Positions 17,801-25,984 of a stretch of 64,000 nucleotides of DNA are shown here, one piece after another. The notes beneath the pieces are model-generated. The model ran no database searches. It was not told the origin of the DNA and was given only the letters and a program-made list of their open reading frames with translations. The first letter of the stretch is position 1, and every line of letters starts with the position of its first letter. The DNA lies in assembly GCF_000213655.1 (NCBI RefSeq), contig NC_015554.1, forward strand, positions 1,364,001 to 1,428,000, read 5' to 3'. Both the position numbers and the translations under genes were made by a program. Source of the stretch: Alteromonas naphthalenivorans. GTDB lineage: Bacteria; Pseudomonadota; Gammaproteobacteria; Enterobacterales; Alteromonadaceae.

Positions 17801-19066
17801 AGCCTAACCGGCTTAGTTAACCGCAGCTTACTGTTGGACAGGCTAGAACATGCTATTGCTGGTGCGCGTCAAAAAAGTGCCCATGTAGCAGTGTTATTTG
17901 TCGATTTAGACCGCTTTAAAGGTATTAACGACTCACTCGGTCATGATTATGGCGATAAGCTACTTAAAGTCGTGGCGAATAGAATGCGCAATTTAGTATC
18001 TGATGCAGGTACTGTGGCGCGGTTGGGCGGCGATGAGTTTGTAATCGTCATTGAAGACATGGAAACCACGGATGGGCTAACCTCCTTTGTGGCACAATTA
18101 ATCGAGTCGGTTGAAACACCTATCTCGCTGGCTAACGAGGTGCTACGAGTGTCATGCAGTGTGGGTATTGCCTTTTACCCCGACGATGCCATAGAGCCCG
18201 CCGAACTTATTAAGCAAGCTGATGTGGCCATGTATTCTGCAAAGAAAGACACGCTAAGTGGCTTCACATATTTCACAAAAGACATGAACGACAGGGCTAA
18301 ACAAAGGCTCATCACAGAGAATTTGATAAAACGGGCTTACTCTGAAGACAGTTTTTTCAATCATTACCAGCCAATCATTAATACCCATGAAAAAAACACG
18401 ATAGGGGTTGAACTGTTACTGCGTGGTGAGCTCGATGGTAACCCCATTTACCCTGACGTCTTTATTCCTGTTCTAGAAGAGCTAAGGTATATCATTGAAG
18501 TCACTCGAGCGGCGATGCGTAGGGCTGCCGAAGACCTTGCTACTTGGTATGAAGACGGCTTCACAGGGTTCGTTTCAATCAATTTATCTGCCCTTCATTT
18601 TAAAACCGAATTTGATTTAGAAAGTGTTTTTTCGTTACTAAAAGAATTCAATCTGCCAAAAGAAGCGTTTCGTTTTGAAATTACAGAAGGTGTGTTGATG
18701 GATGATAGTGACAATGCGCTGCGTCAAATTGAACGCTTTGTTGATGCAGGTTTTATTCTAGCGTTAGATGATTTTGGCACTGGCTACTCGTCGCTAAGTT
18801 ATCTTAAACGTTACCCACTATCGGTACTTAAAATTGATAAAAGCTTCGTTGACGATATGGCGCCAGGCAATGCGAATGATGCTTTGGTAACCACCACTAT
18901 AACCCTTGCTAGTAGCTTAAATATGCTGAGTGTTGCGGAGGGCGTAGAAACTCAAGAGCAGGCGTTAAGTTTGTCTGAGAAAGGATGTGTTTTACACCAA
19001 GGCTACTTTTACGCTAAACCTATGCCTAGCAGCGAACTATTCCCCTACTTGAATAAAAAATGGTGA
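14885..19066 (+). CDS. Beta-propeller sensor GGDEF-EAL protein
   Basis: 1393 residues. A signal peptide (1-21, cut after SYA) leads a large periplasmic part of two-component-propeller repeats (W-[IL]-[AGS]-x-x-x-G blades, about 40-690) and a Y_Y_Y domain (to about 790). One membrane helix follows (around 800-820), then a PAS-like domain, a GGDEF domain with intact GGDEF (near 1046) and an EAL domain. The EAL residues are present: ELLLR, NLSALHF, EITEG, DDFGTGYSS, the Lys in LKIDK, and AEGVET. The RxxD inhibitory site before GGDEF is absent. It probably makes or breaks c-di-GMP in response to a periplasmic, perhaps sugar, ligand. Confidence 0.93.
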   Translation: MRWYLISVLFAVCFVSTVSYAESPRLSNPVFQSLSTKNGLPQDVVNDIAIDADGFVWIATDGGVARWDGVRTKIIKGPNDLFVNASINKISLETDKALWISTYASGVFRLDFDTQAITKQVALPFSTQEDWFQDVSQFFWQNETTLFIGMPEQVVRFDTNTMSYETIFTLSDELIAQRHFIRDIIVVDNWLLLATSDGLDAFDLSNADATAISVSYLNGIEPDVDNLNTKFLMHDAQGRIWLGTVNGLFQTTKGELLSHVVSGKPSGFQRVVRSRNIWTMEQRDDNAFWFGTNEGLFELQLSQNKWVSEHILEPHNGRTELSNKRILDIETDYSGNLWLSSVYAGALYFGVKSAEIYAIQNNRNDKSTALSDSVVWSLAQTDKDVLWIGTENGLNRFNLTTRTSEQFITSDSEFVADREWLIEKLVPTGDGRLFVQTYMGIRLFDPSTGKLSIPRLQSSFDSDVFNAWNSSITIGADGDLYFVGNHYYRYNLDAQKLDIIDLDEDIFDINFSIGFLGASPYHDNRLFLAMVGGLWLVDPVTLEHELVYRFSEKQRANERSITSWVIDNTGVLWLAFSGYGLFGVDADTFEPLYNLNESNLLLSNIVYGLQKDSNGDIWFSSHSGLHRYSPASAQVQNFIYGRELSVSEFNQGASLELIDGRLAYGSTSGVVVFSPALLKQIGNNSNLISRQTAITDVSVDSRELPLPLGNLNGQNISLDYQDYGMTIHFSSLSMNGVGKAKYHYTLSRYNQVISEGVSEDDKITLTNLEPGRYHFTVGPLASSVEYNVLPATLTFDMPYVPWRSPFAYAAYFTLILLMIIAYVVSRQRHLFRLQKAQQQALLFSDAFRQTRDWVLIFDKNKVPVAANPAFENVFNFNSKESLAKQIDRLFTRYPTLEWQLSGKLSDLKGGEFWKDEAVIEGADTKQYDVLIDISAVKGNEKDEQADHYLLVVSDITEQKNAERKLLKLANYDSLTGLVNRSLLLDRLEHAIAGARQKSAHVAVLFVDLDRFKGINDSLGHDYGDKLLKVVANRMRNLVSDAGTVARLGGDEFVIVIEDMETTDGLTSFVAQLIESVETPISLANEVLRVSCSVGIAFYPDDAIEPAELIKQADVAMYSAKKDTLSGFTYFTKDMNDRAKQRLITENLIKRAYSEDSFFNHYQPIINTHEKNTIGVELLLRGELDGNPIYPDVFIPVLEELRYIIEVTRAAMRRAAEDLATWYEDGFTGFVSINLSALHFKTEFDLESVFSLLKEFNLPKEAFRFEITEGVLMDDSDNALRQIERFVDAGFILALDDFGTGYSSLSYLKRYPLSVLKIDKSFVDDMAPGNANDALVTTTITLASSLNMLSVAEGVETQEQALSLSEKGCVLHQGYFYAKPMPSSELFPYLNKKW

Positions 19067-19332
19067 GTGCATTTTGCTGATTAAGTGCATTGTTAACTTT
19101 TAAAGTGATGATGTGATGCGTGTTTGCTTAAAATTAACGCGTATTAGATCATCATAGAAGTTAAGTCTAAACTATAAGAAATCTAAATTTCAGGCGCTAT
19201 GCCACGTCATTCATCGCATGAAATGTAAACGTCCGTTTAAAAAGCTTGTTATTCATCTGAAAATAAGGCTTATTAGAGATCTGTGAAATGATTGTAAAAA
19301 TAAGCTACATTATAACAACATATGAGTGACCT

Positions 19333-21012
19333 ATGCCGCTAGACATGACAGCAAATGCAAACAGCACTGAAGTGATTAAATCGCCATTAAGTATGTTGTA
19401 CCACTGGGAACAAACCAGTGGGGACGACGTTTTCCTTACTCAGCCTGTTAATGGTGAATATCAAAATTATACGTGGAAGCAGGTGGGGAACCTAGCTCGC
19501 CGCGTGGCAAAACGCCTTGAAGAAATGGCATTGCCTGCGGGTAGCCGAATCGGTATTTTCTCGAAAAATTGTGCCGAATGGTTCATTACCGATCTAGGTA
19601 TAATGATGGCAGGGCACGTCTCCGTGCCAATTTTCTCTACTGCTGGCCCTGATACCGTACAATACGTTCTCAAGCACGCCGACGTTCAATTATTATTCGT
19701 AGGCAAATTAGATAATACTGCAGAGCAAGTAGCGTCTATTCCAGCTGAATATAATACCGTCGCCTTTCCTTATCCGAATATCGCTACTAAGCAGCAATGG
19801 AAAGAGTTCATCGATTGTTCGCCAATAGATGACTCGCCTGTTCAAGATATGAACAGCATCATGACCATTATTTATACGTCAGGCAGTACGGGTCAGCCGA
19901 AAGGGGTAGTACATAGTTATTACACTATTTGTTGGGCTGCACAGCAATCGTTAGAGCAACTTAACGTCAACCGTGACGATAGGCTTCTAAGCTACCTTCC
20001 TCTTGCTCACATCACCGAACGAGTACTGGTTGAATTGGCAAGCTATTACAGTGGTGGCAAAATTCACTTTGTTGAAACGTTATCGTCGTTCCAACGTGAT
20101 GTACTTCACTGCGAACCTACCTTATTTATTTCTGTTCCTCGTCTTTGGACTAAGTTCCAGATGGGCGTATTGGCTAAAATGCCACAGAAAAAACTCGATA
20201 CCTTACTGAAAATTCCTATTATCAATAAGCTGGTAGCGAAGAAAGTACGTAAAGGAATTGGTATCGACAGCGCGCGATTATGGGCCAGTGGTTCAGCACC
20301 ATTAGCGCCTGCCGTTATTGAATGGTTCGCTAAAATTGGTGTGTATATCTCAGAAGGTTGGGGTATGACAGAAAACAGTGCCTACGGTACTAGCAGCGTG
20401 CCTTTCCGCCACGACAAAATTGGTTGTATCGGTAAAGCGTATCAGGGCGTTGATGTTCGCATTTCAGAAGAAGGTGAGATTCAGGTTAAAGCGCCTTGTA
20501 ATTTGCTGGAATACTACTTAGAGCCAGATAAAACGGCAGAAGTTTTTACTGAAGATAAGTACCTTCGTACGGGCGATAAAGGTGTTATTGATGCAGACGG
20601 TTACGTTAAGATTACCGGCCGATTGAAAGATATTTTCAAAACAGCCAAGGGTAAATATGTAGCGCCAGCACCTATTGAAGCCAAATTCATGGAAAACCCT
20701 ATCGTAGAACAGGTTTGTGTAACGGGGAATAACCTTCCTCAGCCTGTCGCTTTATTAGTACTAAGTGAAGATGCACAAAAGCATGATAAATCCAGTGTTG
20801 AAGCTAGTCTTAAAAAGACCTTCGAACACATCAATGCGAAACTAGAGAGCCATCAGGTTATGGATCGTGTAGTTATCATGAAAAATGAGTGGAGCATTGA
20901 GAACGACTTACTTACCCCTACACTTAAGGTAAAACGTCATGTGCTTGAAGAGCGCTTTGATATTGTTATTCAAGGTGAATACAAAGAAAAATTAGTGTGG
21001 GTAGATGCTTAA
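19333..21012 (+). CDS. Long-chain acyl-CoA synthetase (AMP-binding)
   Basis: 559 residues of the adenylate-forming superfamily. The P-loop-like motif IIYTSGSTGQPKGVV lies near residue 175, EGWGMTEN is the A5 motif, YLRTGDKG the A7 hinge region, and a C-terminal Lys (LTPTLKVKR) suits catalysis. The FadD15-like layout without a membrane helix suggests activation of fatty acids by ATP and CoA in the cytoplasm. A monocistronic unit: an AT-rich promoter region lies before it and a strong terminator 32 bases after it. Substrate chain length is not readable from sequence. Confidence 0.9.
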   Translation: MPLDMTANANSTEVIKSPLSMLYHWEQTSGDDVFLTQPVNGEYQNYTWKQVGNLARRVAKRLEEMALPAGSRIGIFSKNCAEWFITDLGIMMAGHVSVPIFSTAGPDTVQYVLKHADVQLLFVGKLDNTAEQVASIPAEYNTVAFPYPNIATKQQWKEFIDCSPIDDSPVQDMNSIMTIIYTSGSTGQPKGVVHSYYTICWAAQQSLEQLNVNRDDRLLSYLPLAHITERVLVELASYYSGGKIHFVETLSSFQRDVLHCEPTLFISVPRLWTKFQMGVLAKMPQKKLDTLLKIPIINKLVAKKVRKGIGIDSARLWASGSAPLAPAVIEWFAKIGVYISEGWGMTENSAYGTSSVPFRHDKIGCIGKAYQGVDVRISEEGEIQVKAPCNLLEYYLEPDKTAEVFTEDKYLRTGDKGVIDADGYVKITGRLKDIFKTAKGKYVAPAPIEAKFMENPIVEQVCVTGNNLPQPVALLVLSEDAQKHDKSSVEASLKKTFEHINAKLESHQVMDRVVIMKNEWSIENDLLTPTLKVKRHVLEERFDIVIQGEYKEKLVWVDA

Positions 21013-21043
21013 CAAATCAGTTTAGCAGCATCAAAAATAACAA

Positions 21044-21074
21044 AGCCGAGCACATGACTATGCTCGGCTTTTTT
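21044..21074 (+). terminator. Rho-independent terminator
   Basis: A 9-base stem (AGCCGAGCA 21044-21052 with its complement 21061-21069), an 8-base loop and six T. It ends the acyl-CoA synthetase unit. Confidence 0.85.
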
Positions 21075-21119
21075 GTAGGTGCTGTTAGGTAAAGCGCAAC
21101 TAGCACTAAGTCATTTAGG

Positions 21120-21773
21120 TTACGCAGTGTATCTTGCTTGAAGCCCTTTATACACGTTGTCACTGAAACTGGCGTCAGACAGGTTCAAGTCATTCATGAC
21201 TTCCACCAAATGTTCGTTATCTTCGCGGCCTTGCCACTCTTTTTTGTATGTGCCTTCTTTATAACCGTTATCTTGACGGAAAAAGTTTAAAACGTTTTTG
21301 CCCACGTACTGGCGATAAAGTTCATCGGCATGCATATCGCACTGCTCAACAATTTCCATGAAAAGCGGCACACTAAAACGTTTAGCGGCACAAAGCCCCG
21401 TCATCAACTCTAAATTGTCTAGCAGCGACTGTTGTTTGGGGTGGTATTCTTTGCCGTCGAAAGTAACGGTAACATCACCTAACGCCAATTGCGCGGCAAT
21501 GCTTTCAGCAGCAGTACTGACTTCACCTTCAGAATCAATGATGCATGCAGATAGAGCGAAGTGCCAAATATCAACCAATTCCATTTGCAGTTGTGGCAAG
21601 TCTTTTTGCTGTGCTTTCCACCATTTCCAGCCGTGGTGCTCAATAGCTTCAACGGATTCCACCATGGCTGCTCGCAAGTAACCGTAGCCTGCGTTAATCC
21701 AATCGGGATTAACTTTTGTGTTCATTTTGTCTTGTAGCGCAAGCATGGTGGCAAGTTGTTGTTGTGTAAGCAT
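21120..21773 (-). CDS. dUTP diphosphatase, dimeric all-alpha type
   Basis: 217 residues of the dUTPase_2 (Leishmania/Campylobacter-like) family, part of the MazG/all-alpha NTP pyrophosphatase fold. Seen: the N-terminal LQDKMN and NAGYGYLRAAMVESVEAIEHHGWKWWK segments and the metal-binding QMELVDIWHF helix. It should convert dUTP to dUMP and pyrophosphate with Mg2+, keeping uracil out of DNA and feeding dTMP synthesis. Single gene, convergent with the acyl-CoA synthetase. It is unrelated in fold to the trimeric Dut enzyme. Confidence 0.9.
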   Translation of the reverse strand: MLTQQQLATMLALQDKMNTKVNPDWINAGYGYLRAAMVESVEAIEHHGWKWWKAQQKDLPQLQMELVDIWHFALSACIIDSEGEVSTAAESIAAQLALGDVTVTFDGKEYHPKQQSLLDNLELMTGLCAAKRFSVPLFMEIVEQCDMHADELYRQYVGKNVLNFFRQDNGYKEGTYKKEWQGREDNEHLVEVMNDLNLSDASFSDNVYKGLQARYTA

Positions 21774-21971
21774 TATTTTTCCTAAAACTAAGTCTTTATC
21801 AAATTAAGCACTAGGTTGCGGTATGCTTAATTTCTAATTGAGGAAATTGTACTGCAATGCGAAGAGTCAGTGAATGTTTATTGATGACTTATTTAGCTTA
21901 AATTCCGTTGCAGGTTCAGGGTGTCAGTCCCTCGTTTAGTGCTTGATAGAAGCTTTATTCATGGTGCATAA

Positions 21972-21989
21972 ATGGTGCATCTGCACCAT
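21972..21989. repeat. 18-base palindrome
   Basis: ATGGTGCA-TC-TGCACCAT, an 8-base perfect inverted repeat, preceded by a further GGTGCAT 10 bases upstream. It may be an operator in the dUTPase/recC intergenic region. No regulator can be named. Confidence 0.35.
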
Positions 21990-22102
21990 TAGTAACCTAA
22001 GGAAAGACTTATATAAATTAGAGTTTTAATTAACTCGTTGTTTTAATTGAAAATAAAAGTTGGCACTTAACCTGCAAAATCAATTTTGTTAACTGTGTTA
22101 TG

Positions 22103-22217
22103 CAGTAGCGCTAACGTGAATGAGCGCCAGGCAACGTTTATTCACGTTGCTACTGGGTAACCCGTAAACCTTACCCATACAGGTTTTTCGTGTCCTGAGG
22201 CCTGTATGGGTTTTTTT
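22103..22217 (+). ncRNA. Candidate structured RNA with terminator
   Basis: Two consecutive hairpins in the 593-base gap before recC. The first pairs 22103-22109 with 22149-22155 and 22113-22121 with 22140-22148, giving 16 base pairs with a 3-base bulge and an 18-base loop. The second pairs 22173-22183 with 22201-22211 and ends in seven T, a classic terminator. No open reading frame fits. It could be a small RNA or a leader that controls recCBD. The nearest recC start is 150 bases past the terminator, which favours an independent small RNA. Confidence 0.5.
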
Positions 22218-22366
22218 CTTTTTATTGTCTGTCCCTATTAGTTATCTACTAAATACCACCCCTTAATAATATCGCTTAAATCTGTCCAATTTCAGCTTAC
22301 CTATCCAACGAATTACGATACACTCATTATCATAACGCCCGCTGAATACGACAAAGGATTTTCCGA

Positions 22367-25300
22367 TTGCTCGCGCTTTATCCATCGAACAAACTTGAAC
22401 ACCTCAGCTTCCTCCTTACCACGCTAATTAAGCATCAACCCAATGGTGTTTTTACGCCTGAAACCATACTGGTAGAAAGCCCAGGTATGCAGCACTGGGT
22501 AAGTATGCAACTTGCTAAAGAGCAGGGCGTGGCGATGAATCTTGATTTTCCTTTGCCGGTTAGATTTATGTGGAACACGGCAAGGCTGGTGTTGGGTAAA
22601 GATAAAGTACCTAAGCAATCACCTTATCGACGTGAAGTCCTCGTATGGCGCATTGATGCCCTTTTACTAGAGGCATCGGGACTAGAGGTATCAGGACAAG
22701 AGGCATCTCTACAATCTTCGGCAGCGTTCGAGCAAGTTAATAAATACTGGTTACAAGCGGGAAGTGAGCAAGAGCAGGGCGTACAACGGTTGCAATTGGC
22801 AACGGCGCTTGCCGATGTGTACGAGCAATATTTGTTATATCGTCCAGATTGGCTGTTTGCATGGGAAGAAAGCCAGCGTAAAAGCAATGATGAATCTGAA
22901 ATTTGGCAAAGTGAAATATGGCGCCATCTAGTCAAGCAAGAACCTTTACATCCTGCACGACTGCACCAACTTACCCTGACTGCGTTAAATAACGGCGATC
23001 ATCTAAAAAGTGGTGATAGCGAATTACCTAATCGTATTGTGGTGTTTGCTATAAACACTATGGCGCCGCAGTTGATTGCCTTTTTCGATGCGCTAGCGGC
23101 GCACATTGATATTCATATTTTTCATCTGAACCCAAGTGTGAATTATTGGGGCGATGCGAAAAGCGATAGTGAACTAGCAAGGCAGCTGCGCATGGATGGG
23201 CTAGAGAAATGGATGCAGCAAGACCAAAGTAACCCGCTGTTAGGCAATTTGGGCCAGCAGGGCAGAGAGCTTTTTAATTTGCTCACCGATTTAGAGACCT
23301 TTGAAGTCAGTGCCTTCGACGCACCTATTCCTGCAGATAGCGAAACGGGTGAAACGTTACTATTAAACCAAATTCACAACGACATATTAGAAGCGTTACC
23401 CGCTATGCCTTTCGCAAGCATACAGAGCACAGAAGCAGACAACACCGATAACGCTGATGACAGTGTTACCATTATGTGTACGCATTCAGCGCTGCGGGAA
23501 GTACAGGTGTTGCACGATCATTTACTGCACTGGTTATCGCAAGACTCATCGCGAACGCCATCCGACGTGCTGGTGATGTGCCCCGCGATAGAAAACTATG
23601 CCCCATTTGTTGATACCGTATTTCATAGAGTGGGTACCAAACCGCTAGGGGGCAATGGGCCTGTACGCTTACCATGTTCTATCGCAGATAGAAGCCCCAT
23701 GGATGCAGAACCTCTTATTGCCGCCTACATGACGCTACTTCATTTGCCAGATAGCCGTTTTGGCGTATCAGATATCGTGGATTACTTACAACTAGATGCG
23801 GTACAAAAGCGCTTTAGTATTGCACAAGACGATATTGATCAAATGACGGTATGGCTTAAGCAAGCCCATATTCACTGGGGATTAAATGGTAGCCACAAAG
23901 CCAATGTATCGTCAGGGGCCACCCATGAAAACACTTACAGCTGGTGGTGGGGAATTAGGCGTTTATTGTTAGGTATGTTAGCGCCAGATAGTGAAGGTGT
24001 TATTGACGACATGCTGACTATTCCTGATGTGGAAGGTCAGTCGACGGTAACGCTTGGTAAGCTTATCCATGTTATTGAGTTACTAGGCAGATTTGCCACT
24101 GAGCTTAATACCCCGCGAAGCCCGAATGCATGGGGTGCCGATTTATTGGCCCTGCGTGATACCTGCTTTACGCCAACCAAAGAACAAGAACACAGCTGGG
24201 ATCTTATTGCTAAAGTTGCCGCTGATTTGTCTGCTCGATGTGAAGAAGCCGATTATACCTACGATTTAAGTTTACGTCAGGTGCGGGAATTACTGTTAAG
24301 CCGATTTTCCTCTCCCGATGCGGGTAATCACTTTATGACGGGGCAAGTCACGGTATGCTCCATGCTACCTATGCGTAGTATCCCGTTTAAAAAAGTGTGC
24401 ATATTAGGGCTTAACGACAGCGAGTTTCCGCGTAAGTCTACACCGTTAGGGCTCGATTTAATGGCGGGGCCTGATAGAAGAGTGGGCGATCGTTCTCGTC
24501 GTTTAGAAGACAGGTATCTTTTTTTAGAAGCGATTATTTCGGCCAGAGAAAGCCTATATTTAAGCTACCAAGGTAACGATGTAAAAAATAACAGTGAGCG
24601 GCAGCCCAGCCTAGTGTTAGGCGAATTTCTTGATATGTTAGACACGGGCTATCAGGTAAACATTGGTCATTATTTAAAACATGCCCCATTGCACCCGTTT
24701 AGTGAAAGTGCTTTTACCGGCACACTTCCAAGCTATGAAACGGGCTGGTTGCGTCTAGCCCAATCACTACGAGACGCCGCTACGGGTGGCCGCAACATTG
24801 ACACCAGCGAAGAAAGCAGCGAAGAAAGCAGCAAAGAAAGCAGCAAAGAAGCTGGGGAACAAGCACATTCACTCGCGCCTTTGGCGGTAGACAGCTCGCC
24901 TGAAAATACCAGCTTTCAGTGTATGCAGGTGGCTCGAGCGTTTAGCGACCCACTAGCGTTCTTTTCTCAGCAGCGATTGGGGGTAAATTTATCCCAATCG
25001 GTGACTTTGCTAGACAATAGCGAACCTTTTGAAACCAACGCACTAGTGCGGTACCAAGTACTCGATGCTATGTTTTCTTCCAGTGCTTCATTTGATGATG
25101 CCAATGCAGCAACCCTTCAGCACAGCGATAGGGTAGTGCAATTCGCCACGCTTCGTGGTGACATTCCCAATAACCCGGTGGCGCAAGAGGAGCTTGAGCT
25201 GTGGAAGGAAAGCGCGGTAGCTCTTACCCAAGCGATGGGACCTCATGATGCCGAACCCAAACGGGCGCAATTTGCAGGCAAACACTTTACGTTTACCGCG

Positions 25301-25984
25301 AGTGCGCTTGAAGGTGGAAACAGCTTGATGCAGCCGTGCGCAGGCAAGGTGAATGACATTAGAGCGTTAGGTTACTTTATGACACAGCTTGTGTTTAGCG
25401 CAAGCGATGAAGTAACACCCTATACACAATACCCGCTAGATATCTTTTACTGCGATTGGGTAAAAGGTGAAACCAAGCTAATGAAGCGTAGCTTTCCGTC
25501 AGTAGATAAAACCACAGCCTACCAAATTTTGCTAAGTATTGAATCATTGTTTGTTGAGATATTGAGCGCCCCAACACCCGTATATAGCTCATTAATGAGT
25601 GCAGTAGTCAGTGGCACAAAAAAATCCCCCGGAACTCTTCTGGCAAACAAAATCTCCTTACCCACATTTCTGGCTAGCCTTGGCGGCCACGATATAGAAG
25701 ATAGAGAAAGTGTAGATATACAAGGCGGCGTTGATACTGAAGACACAGATGAATCTTGCAAGTCGCTAATACCGGATATACGTGCATTTTTTGCCAGTGA
25801 TGATGCCCAGCGCATACTCAAAAATTGGCTTCAGTCATCAGGGCAATTTACTGCTGATATCGCGAGCAACCCTTATGTTAAATGGTTATTTCCTGATGGC
25901 GTGAGTTGGCATGATGTGCCAGCCACACACGCATTTTTGTTGTTTGCATTGGTGGCTAACATTTCATCACAGGAGCAGTTATGA
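22367..25984 (+). CDS. recC: Exodeoxyribonuclease V gamma subunit RecC
   Basis: 1205 residues. The start is TTG at 22367 with AAAGGA 8 bases upstream. The N-terminus carries the RecC signature (ILVESPGMQHWVSMQLA, then MNLDFPLPVRFMW), and mid-protein are GQVTVCSMLPMRSIPFKKVCILGLND and DLMAGPDRRVGDRSRRLEDRYLFLEA. RecC is a catalytically dead helicase/nuclease fold that splits the duplex and reads Chi in the RecBCD complex. An acidic Ser/Glu/Lys low-complexity insert sits near residues 813-835. The stop overlaps recB by 4 bases, so translation is coupled. ptrA is absent. Confidence 0.93.
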   Translation: MLALYPSNKLEHLSFLLTTLIKHQPNGVFTPETILVESPGMQHWVSMQLAKEQGVAMNLDFPLPVRFMWNTARLVLGKDKVPKQSPYRREVLVWRIDALLLEASGLEVSGQEASLQSSAAFEQVNKYWLQAGSEQEQGVQRLQLATALADVYEQYLLYRPDWLFAWEESQRKSNDESEIWQSEIWRHLVKQEPLHPARLHQLTLTALNNGDHLKSGDSELPNRIVVFAINTMAPQLIAFFDALAAHIDIHIFHLNPSVNYWGDAKSDSELARQLRMDGLEKWMQQDQSNPLLGNLGQQGRELFNLLTDLETFEVSAFDAPIPADSETGETLLLNQIHNDILEALPAMPFASIQSTEADNTDNADDSVTIMCTHSALREVQVLHDHLLHWLSQDSSRTPSDVLVMCPAIENYAPFVDTVFHRVGTKPLGGNGPVRLPCSIADRSPMDAEPLIAAYMTLLHLPDSRFGVSDIVDYLQLDAVQKRFSIAQDDIDQMTVWLKQAHIHWGLNGSHKANVSSGATHENTYSWWWGIRRLLLGMLAPDSEGVIDDMLTIPDVEGQSTVTLGKLIHVIELLGRFATELNTPRSPNAWGADLLALRDTCFTPTKEQEHSWDLIAKVAADLSARCEEADYTYDLSLRQVRELLLSRFSSPDAGNHFMTGQVTVCSMLPMRSIPFKKVCILGLNDSEFPRKSTPLGLDLMAGPDRRVGDRSRRLEDRYLFLEAIISARESLYLSYQGNDVKNNSERQPSLVLGEFLDMLDTGYQVNIGHYLKHAPLHPFSESAFTGTLPSYETGWLRLAQSLRDAATGGRNIDTSEESSEESSKESSKEAGEQAHSLAPLAVDSSPENTSFQCMQVARAFSDPLAFFSQQRLGVNLSQSVTLLDNSEPFETNALVRYQVLDAMFSSSASFDDANAATLQHSDRVVQFATLRGDIPNNPVAQEELELWKESAVALTQAMGPHDAEPKRAQFAGKHFTFTASALEGGNSLMQPCAGKVNDIRALGYFMTQLVFSASDEVTPYTQYPLDIFYCDWVKGETKLMKRSFPSVDKTTAYQILLSIESLFVEILSAPTPVYSSLMSAVVSGTKKSPGTLLANKISLPTFLASLGGHDIEDRESVDIQGGVDTEDTDESCKSLIPDIRAFFASDDAQRILKNWLQSSGQFTADIASNPYVKWLFPDGVSWHDVPATHAFLLFALVANISSQEQL

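Noticed and set aside
21890..22000. Possible tRNA end or phage attachment site before recC
   Set aside because: No T-arm, acceptor stem or integrase is visible; only an 18-base palindrome remains.
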